A DNA stretch of 9,892 bases from an uncultured Bacilli bacterium (GTDB taxonomy: Bacteria; Bacillota_I; Bacilli_A; RF39; UBA660), in the NCBI GenBank assembly GCA_949280095.1, contig CASDHD010000045.1, positions 1 through 9,892 on the forward strand. Direction: 5' to 3'. Position numbers and translations under genes: made by a program. Below the pieces are notes generated by a model. The model ran no database searches. It saw only the letters and a list, made by a program, of their open reading frames with translations, and was not told the DNA's origin. This document shows, piece by piece, positions 6,745 through 9,892 of the stretch (its first letter is position 1; each line of letters begins with the position of its first letter).

Positions 6745-6871
6745 ATATACCGTATCCGCTAAATCCTGCAAAAATAATTGCTAATAATATAAATAATACA
6801 ATTACAATTAAAGCAGAACTTACTCCAGAATTGTTATTACAATTTTCTGGGTTCTTTTTACAGCAGTTCAT
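6740..6871 (-). CDS. Tiny one-helix membrane protein, YjcZ (tiny-TM) type, copy 1
   Basis: A 43-residue protein starting at ATG 6871 with a strong SD, AAGGAGGTG, about nine bases upstream. It has a polar, Cys- and Asn-rich head (MNCCKKNPENCNNNSG), a single hydrophobic helix SALIVIVLFILLAIIFAGF, and a short tail SGYGIY. The core ALIVxxLFILLxII is the hallmark of the YjcZ/tiny-TM family of Bacillus, named for sporulation-associated members. Function is unknown. It lies 30 bases after the second copy, which has the same layout, so the two form an operon and probably arose by duplication. Too short for most gene callers. Confidence 0.75.
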   Translation of the reverse strand: MNCCKKNPENCNNNSGVSSALIVIVLFILLAIIFAGFSGYGIY

Positions 6872-6901
6872 TTAAATGGACACCTCCTTATTATTTAAAG
6901 A

Positions 6902-6994
6902 CTAAATGAAAGCTCCTACAATAATAATTAATAAGATGAATAGTACAAGAATTATAGCTGGTCCAAGACCATTATTTCCACAACATTGATTCAT
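6902..6994 (-). CDS. Tiny one-helix membrane protein, YjcZ (tiny-TM) type, copy 2
   Basis: A 30-residue protein, MNQCCGNNGL then GPAIILVLFILLIIIVGAFI, from ATG 6994 to TAG 6902. AAGGAGG lies nine bases before the ATG. The run AIILVLFILLIIIVGA is very close to the YjcZ/tiny-TM family core, and nearly all residues after position 12 are membrane-spanning. The double-cysteine head is shared with the following 43-residue gene. First gene of the pair; a candidate promoter is at 7029-7056. Whether the host makes spores cannot be told from this window, so a spore role is only a family-based guess. Confidence 0.78.
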   Translation of the reverse strand: MNQCCGNNGLGPAIILVLFILLIIIVGAFI

Positions 6995-7028
6995 AATTTC
7001 ATTCCTCCTTTATTTGTCTTTTCATTTA

Positions 7029-7056
7029 TATTGTATGGTAAGTTTTCAAGTTGGTG
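7029..7056 (-). promoter_or_regulatory. Possible mother-cell sigma (SigK/SigE-like) promoter of the YjcZ-like pair
   Basis: On the minus strand CATACAATA (7037-7029) fits the SigK -10 pattern CATANNNTA and also the SigE -10 CATACA-T. A CACC box (7056-7053) lies at the SigK -35 distance. No SigA -35 box fits TACAAT here. The motifs are short and a chance match is possible. Confidence 0.35.
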
Positions 7057-7066
7057 AGTGTTGTTC

Positions 7067-7095
7067 TTGTATTTTTTTTACAAATTCGTTATAAT
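7067..7095 (+). promoter_or_regulatory. Promoter of the PrsA-like gene
   Basis: TTGTAT (7067-7072) and a perfect TATAAT (7090-7095) are 17 bases apart. Expected start near 7102, followed by AGGAGG (7107-7112) seven bases before ATG 7120. The promoter is divergent from that of the YjcZ-like pair, with little space between them. Confidence 0.7.
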
Positions 7096-7119
7096 AATTA
7101 GTGTTTAGGAGGATTTTAA

Positions 7120-8133
7120 ATGAAGAAAAAAATAGCAGTACTTGGAATATGTACTTTAATGGTATGTGGATGTGGAAAAACCATTCCAAAATTAGAAAAT
7201 GGAAGTGACGCCGTAGTCACATTTGAAAACGGCAGCATGATTAGTATTAATGAACTTTACGAAGACTTAAAAAATAATTATGCACTTGAATCATTAGTCA
7301 ACTTAATTGATAAGAAAATACTAGAAGATAAATACAAAGATGATATAGAAAGTGCTAATGAATACGCAGATTCTACTATGAAATCTTTAAAAGAAAATTA
7401 TGGAAATGATTTACTTTCTGCCATTCAAACTTATACATCTTTCCAAACGATTGATGCTTATAGAAATTATGTATATATTAGTCAACTACAAAGTAAAGCT
7501 GTTGAAGATTATGCAAAAAGTCAAATTTCTGAAAAAGAAATGAATAACTATTATGAAAAAAATATTAATGGTGATGTGTTAATAAACCACATATTAGTTA
7601 CACCAAATGTAGCAAGTGATGCAACAACGGATGAAAAAACAAAAGCGGAAGAAGAAGCAAAAGAAAAAATCAATACCATTATTGCCAAATTAAAAGAAAG
7701 CGATAATGTAAAAGAAGCATTTACTAATCTTGCAAAAGAATATTCTGAAGATACATCAACAAAAGAAGATGGTGGATCTCTTGGCTACATTAATAATGGA
7801 ACTTTATCTAGTAGTTATGATGAAATTGTAAAAAAAGCTTTTGAATTAAAAGATGGTGAATTTTCAACAGAAGTTATCACAACTGAACTTGGTTATCATG
7901 TAATCTTCAGAGAAGCATCAAAAGAAAAAGCAAGTTTTGAAGATGTTAAAGATACTATTCTTACTACACTTTCTGAGGAATTAATGAACAAAGACACAAC
8001 AATTGGTGCTAAAGCATTACAGGAACTTCGTAAAAGTTATGGTATGGACATTATTGACAGCGAAATTCAAAGTCAATATGCTACTTATATGCAAAACGCT
8101 TTAACTCCACAAACAACAACAACGACAAATTAA
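7120..8133 (+). CDS. prsA: PrsA-like lipoprotein peptidyl-prolyl isomerase (parvulin foldase)
   Basis: PrsA is a membrane-anchored chaperone that helps secreted proteins fold between membrane and wall. The start MKKKIAVLGICTLMVCGCGK is a lipoprotein signal with a lipobox-like VCGC and probable lipidated C18 (C16 is the alternative). Residues 30-145 form the helical SurA-N/PrsA-like part. The parvulin domain spans about 152-265, with INHILV (155-160), DGGSLGYI (217-224) and GYHVIF (258-263). A helical segment follows, and the end is TPQTTTTTN, a Thr-rich tail. At 337 residues it is somewhat longer than B. subtilis PrsA. It is the only plus-strand gene, monocistronic, with a strong promoter, SD and terminator. 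Its neighbours are exported or membrane proteins, which may be clients; that is inference. Confidence 0.9.
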   Translation: MKKKIAVLGICTLMVCGCGKTIPKLENGSDAVVTFENGSMISINELYEDLKNNYALESLVNLIDKKILEDKYKDDIESANEYADSTMKSLKENYGNDLLSAIQTYTSFQTIDAYRNYVYISQLQSKAVEDYAKSQISEKEMNNYYEKNINGDVLINHILVTPNVASDATTDEKTKAEEEAKEKINTIIAKLKESDNVKEAFTNLAKEYSEDTSTKEDGGSLGYINNGTLSSSYDEIVKKAFELKDGEFSTEVITTELGYHVIFREASKEKASFEDVKDTILTTLSEELMNKDTTIGAKALQELRKSYGMDIIDSEIQSQYATYMQNALTPQTTTTTN

Positions 8134-8139
8134 TAATAA

Positions 8140-8172
8140 AAAAGAATCATCGAAACTAAGATGATTTTTTTA
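8140..8172. terminator. Bidirectional terminator shared by prsA and recX
   Basis: AATCATC (8145-8151), an eight-base loop, and GATGATT (8160-8166) make a perfect seven-base stem, with A runs on the left and T runs on the right, so it can act on both strands. The recX stop codon (8158-8156) lies in the loop, so the ends of the two converging genes share one hairpin. Confidence 0.8.
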
Positions 8173-8938
8173 ATGTTTTTAAAACTTCTTCTACTTCGTC
8201 ATAAGAAAAACCTTTTCGTAAAAGTCTTCCCTTTAATTGAAAAAACAACTCTTCTCCTTGATACTTAGCGAACAATTTATTATAAAGTTTTAAAGATTCT
8301 TTTTCTAATGCCTCATAATTATTAGGAATTTCTGCATGTTCTAAAACCCTTAAAGTATCTTCCTTAGAAAATCCTTCATTAAAACAATACGCAACTATTT
8401 TTTCTTTTATTTTATTGCTTCCATCTTTTCGATTAGATTTCAATTTTTTAGCAATAATTCTTTCTAGTTTTTCTTGCCAAATCCCCTTTTCTATTTTAGC
8501 GAGTTTATTCACTATAATTTCTTCTTTAAAACCTAAATCTATTAATTTTTTCATAATCTTTTTGGGACCATTATTTGTTAAATGAATTTGGTCATATAAA
8601 AACATTTCTAGATAATTTTCTTCATTTATCATTTTCTTTTCTTCTAATAAATAAATAGTACGCTCAATATCGCTAGAAGAATATCCTTGCTTTTTTAAAT
8701 AGTCACTAATCTCTTTCTTAGAACGATTCTTATACACTAAGTACTGTATTCCTTTATAATAGCAAGAAAAGAATACATTCTCCTTTTTGATTGCTTCTAA
8801 TTCTTTTGGTAAAATTTCTTTTTTCAACAGAAGATTGTACTTTAAAATGATTTCATCATATAAAAGAATATCTTCATGATTAACAAAAGATACTTTATAA
8901 GTATTATTTTTCATTTTTTTATAACTTTTTATTTTCAT
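8156..8938 (-). CDS. recX: Regulatory protein RecX
   Basis: RecX binds RecA filaments and limits recombination and strand exchange. The 260-residue protein has the repeated three-helix pattern of the family: SKKEISDYLKKQGYSSSDIE then YLLEEKKMINEENYLEMFLYDQ, GPKKIMKKLIDLGFKEEII, and the end QLKGRLLRKGFSYDEVEEVLKTLKK. The N-terminal part (about 1-60) is a beta-rich segment with YKVSFVNHEDILLYDE, as in Firmicute RecX. ATG 8938 has no SD, but a TATAAT ends seven bases before it, so translation from a leaderless mRNA fits; an inner ATG at 8914 has no SD either. It converges on prsA, shares its terminator, and is separated from the gene on its right by a terminator. recA is not in the window. Confidence 0.88.
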   Translation of the reverse strand: MKIKSYKKMKNNTYKVSFVNHEDILLYDEIILKYNLLLKKEILPKELEAIKKENVFFSCYYKGIQYLVYKNRSKKEISDYLKKQGYSSSDIERTIYLLEEKKMINEENYLEMFLYDQIHLTNNGPKKIMKKLIDLGFKEEIIVNKLAKIEKGIWQEKLERIIAKKLKSNRKDGSNKIKEKIVAYCFNEGFSKEDTLRVLEHAEIPNNYEALEKESLKLYNKLFAKYQGEELFFQLKGRLLRKGFSYDEVEEVLKTLKKSS

Positions 8939-8945
8939 AACTAAA

Positions 8946-8973
8946 ATTATAACACGCTTTCAAAAATTGCCAA
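8946..8973 (-). promoter_or_regulatory. recX promoter, probably giving a leaderless mRNA
   Basis: On the minus strand TTGGCA (8973-8968) and a perfect TATAAT (8951-8946) lie 16 bases apart. The A of ATG 8938 is the eighth base after the -10 box, the normal place for a transcription start. Confidence 0.6.
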
Positions 8974-8999
8974 GAAAAAATTGGTGTTTTTTACACCAA
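8974..8999 (-). terminator. Intrinsic terminator after the unidentified gene
   Basis: The minus strand reads TTGGTGT (8999-8993), a five-base loop, ACACCAA (8987-8981), then six T residues. This is a perfect seven-base stem with a T tail, placed just after the stop at 9007 and directly in front of the recX promoter. Confidence 0.85.
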
Positions 9000-9006
9000 C
9001 TTATTT

Positions 9007-9777
9007 TTATCTTAAATCAAAAAAATCTGTACTTGTTAATATTCTTTGACGTAGAAAACCCTTATCTTCATTAGTAAGTGATTGATTGAGTTTAAAAATT
9101 GTATTTTTAATTTTTTCTATATTTTCCACTTTAGTGTCTACCTCTAATTTTGTAAATAACATACTAGCTTCACCTTCACCAGAAAGTTCATTCAATGTCT
9201 TAGGAAAATACTTTTTTAAAAACAAAATAACCTCTTTTACATGACGATATCTCTCTTCTGGTGTTGAAACAATAAGATAATTTACAATATCTGTTCCATA
9301 TGCAAATTGAAAAGAGTAATTTAAACCATCCATATTTTCAATTGCTAATCTTTTAGCCATTTTCATACTTATTTTAAAAATAATAATATTAAACCATACT
9401 AAATCGGCTGGATAATCAAAAAGTGTTTTTTGAGTTAATTTTTCTATATCATAATAAACATCTGTATAATGAGGAATCTTACTACGACGCTCCATTTCTC
9501 CTAAAGAAAGAAAATGCCCTTCCTTATCTAAAAGAAAATTTAAACCTTTCTTTTTATTATTTTCAATAATGTTATAATCTTTATATAAACATAAAGCTAC
9601 TTGATCAGTCCCTTTTGGTCCTAAATCACTATATTTATATAAAAATAATCCAATTTCTTTTAGACAATCACAAGGAATAGATTCTCTATCATAATAAAAA
9701 TCCGCTAAGATTTTATTTACCCTCATTTTATATAAATCCTTTTGATATTTATCTAACTTTTCTCTTTTGGTTAACAT
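9007..9777 (-). CDS. Unidentified cytoplasmic protein, start uncertain
   Basis: I do not recognise this family. From ATG 9777 it is 256 residues, soluble-looking and mostly helical, without signal peptide or clear membrane helix. It is rich in Lys, Glu, Tyr and Phe. Visible points are IPCDCLKEIGLFLYKYSDLG (two close cysteines), a moderately hydrophobic WFNIIIFKISMKMAKRL, and HVKEVILFLKKYFPKTL. No nucleotide-binding, helix-turn-helix or nuclease motif is evident. ATG 9777 has AAAGGG seven bases upstream and a promoter at 9803-9831. A longer in-frame start (TTG 9831) lies in the -35 box. The frame also stays open to the window edge at 9892, so a larger protein cut by the edge is possible. A strong terminator follows it. 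Confidence 0.7.
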   Translation of the reverse strand: MLTKREKLDKYQKDLYKMRVNKILADFYYDRESIPCDCLKEIGLFLYKYSDLGPKGTDQVALCLYKDYNIIENNKKKGLNFLLDKEGHFLSLGEMERRSKIPHYTDVYYDIEKLTQKTLFDYPADLVWFNIIIFKISMKMAKRLAIENMDGLNYSFQFAYGTDIVNYLIVSTPEERYRHVKEVILFLKKYFPKTLNELSGEGEASMLFTKLEVDTKVENIEKIKNTIFKLNQSLTNEDKGFLRQRILTSTDFFDLR

Positions 9778-9802
9778 ACTAACACCCTTTTCTAGTTCCA
9801 AT

Positions 9803-9831
9803 ACTATATCATAATTGAAAAAATAGGTCAA
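9803..9831 (-). promoter_or_regulatory. Candidate promoter of the unidentified gene
   Basis: On the minus strand TTGACC (9831-9826) and TATAGT (9808-9803) are 17 bases apart. Transcription would begin near 9796, about 20 bases before ATG 9777. If the reading frame continues beyond the window, this match lies inside coding sequence and may be chance. Confidence 0.5.
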
Positions 9832-9892
9832 ATTTTGTAAATTTGAGTTTCCGTATTTTTCAAAAATTTGCTCAATAAAATCTATGATTTTG

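Noticed and set aside
1..9892. CRISPR array, tRNA, rRNA, insertion sequence or toxin-antitoxin pair
   Set aside because: I saw no regularly spaced repeats, no tRNA-like or rRNA-like sequence, no transposase motif, and no terminal inverted repeats; the unidentified gene has no toxin or antitoxin hallmark.

Overview
The window is about 9.9 kb of very AT-rich DNA with dense, mostly minus-strand genes, strong AGGAGG-type ribosome binding sites and sigma-A-like promoters. TGA is used as a stop (for example at the end of ireB), so the standard code applies. The gene content points to a walled, low-GC Firmicute of the Bacilli or a related uncultured gut lineage. This placement is inference from gene order and composition; no marker gene for exact taxonomy is present.

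Right to left on the minus strand, 5313 down to 188 is a compact housekeeping operon: ireB, ruvX, a DUF1292 gene, mltG, trmR, a short U32-family gene (trhP1-like), a full U32-family gene (trhP2-like) and greA. From memory this matches the Bacillus subtilis yrzL-yrrK-yrzB-yrrL-yrrM-yrrN-yrrO-udk-greA order, with udk missing. Most genes overlap or are a few bases apart. A promoter lies before ireB and an intrinsic terminator after greA. The operon joins wall synthesis control (IreB, MltG), RuvX, tRNA wobble U34 modification (TrhP pair making 5-hydroxyuridine, TrmR methylating it) and transcript rescue (GreA). The first 35 bases hold the start of another minus-strand gene with its own promoter.

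5426-7119 is an accessory, envelope-facing region. It holds a membrane-anchored extracellular protein whose start codon and body are put out of frame at a tract of ten G residues, a strong candidate for phase variation. It also holds two tiny tandem one-helix proteins of the YjcZ (tiny-TM) type, with a terminator behind them and a possible sporulation-type promoter in front.

7120-8133 is the only clear plus-strand gene, a PrsA-like lipoprotein foldase. It converges on recX (8156-8938, minus), and a shared bidirectional terminator contains the recX stop. RecX has a near-consensus promoter placed so that its mRNA would be leaderless. The right end holds an unrecognised protein (9007 to about 9777, minus) with its own terminator. 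Its reading frame stays open to the window edge, so its true start is not certain.

The most interesting points are the poly-G switch before the surface protein gene, the translated-looking 16-codon ORF between the two U32 genes (leader peptide or frameshifted N-terminus), the loss of the cysteine cluster in one of the two U32 proteins, and the YjcZ-like pair with its promoter.
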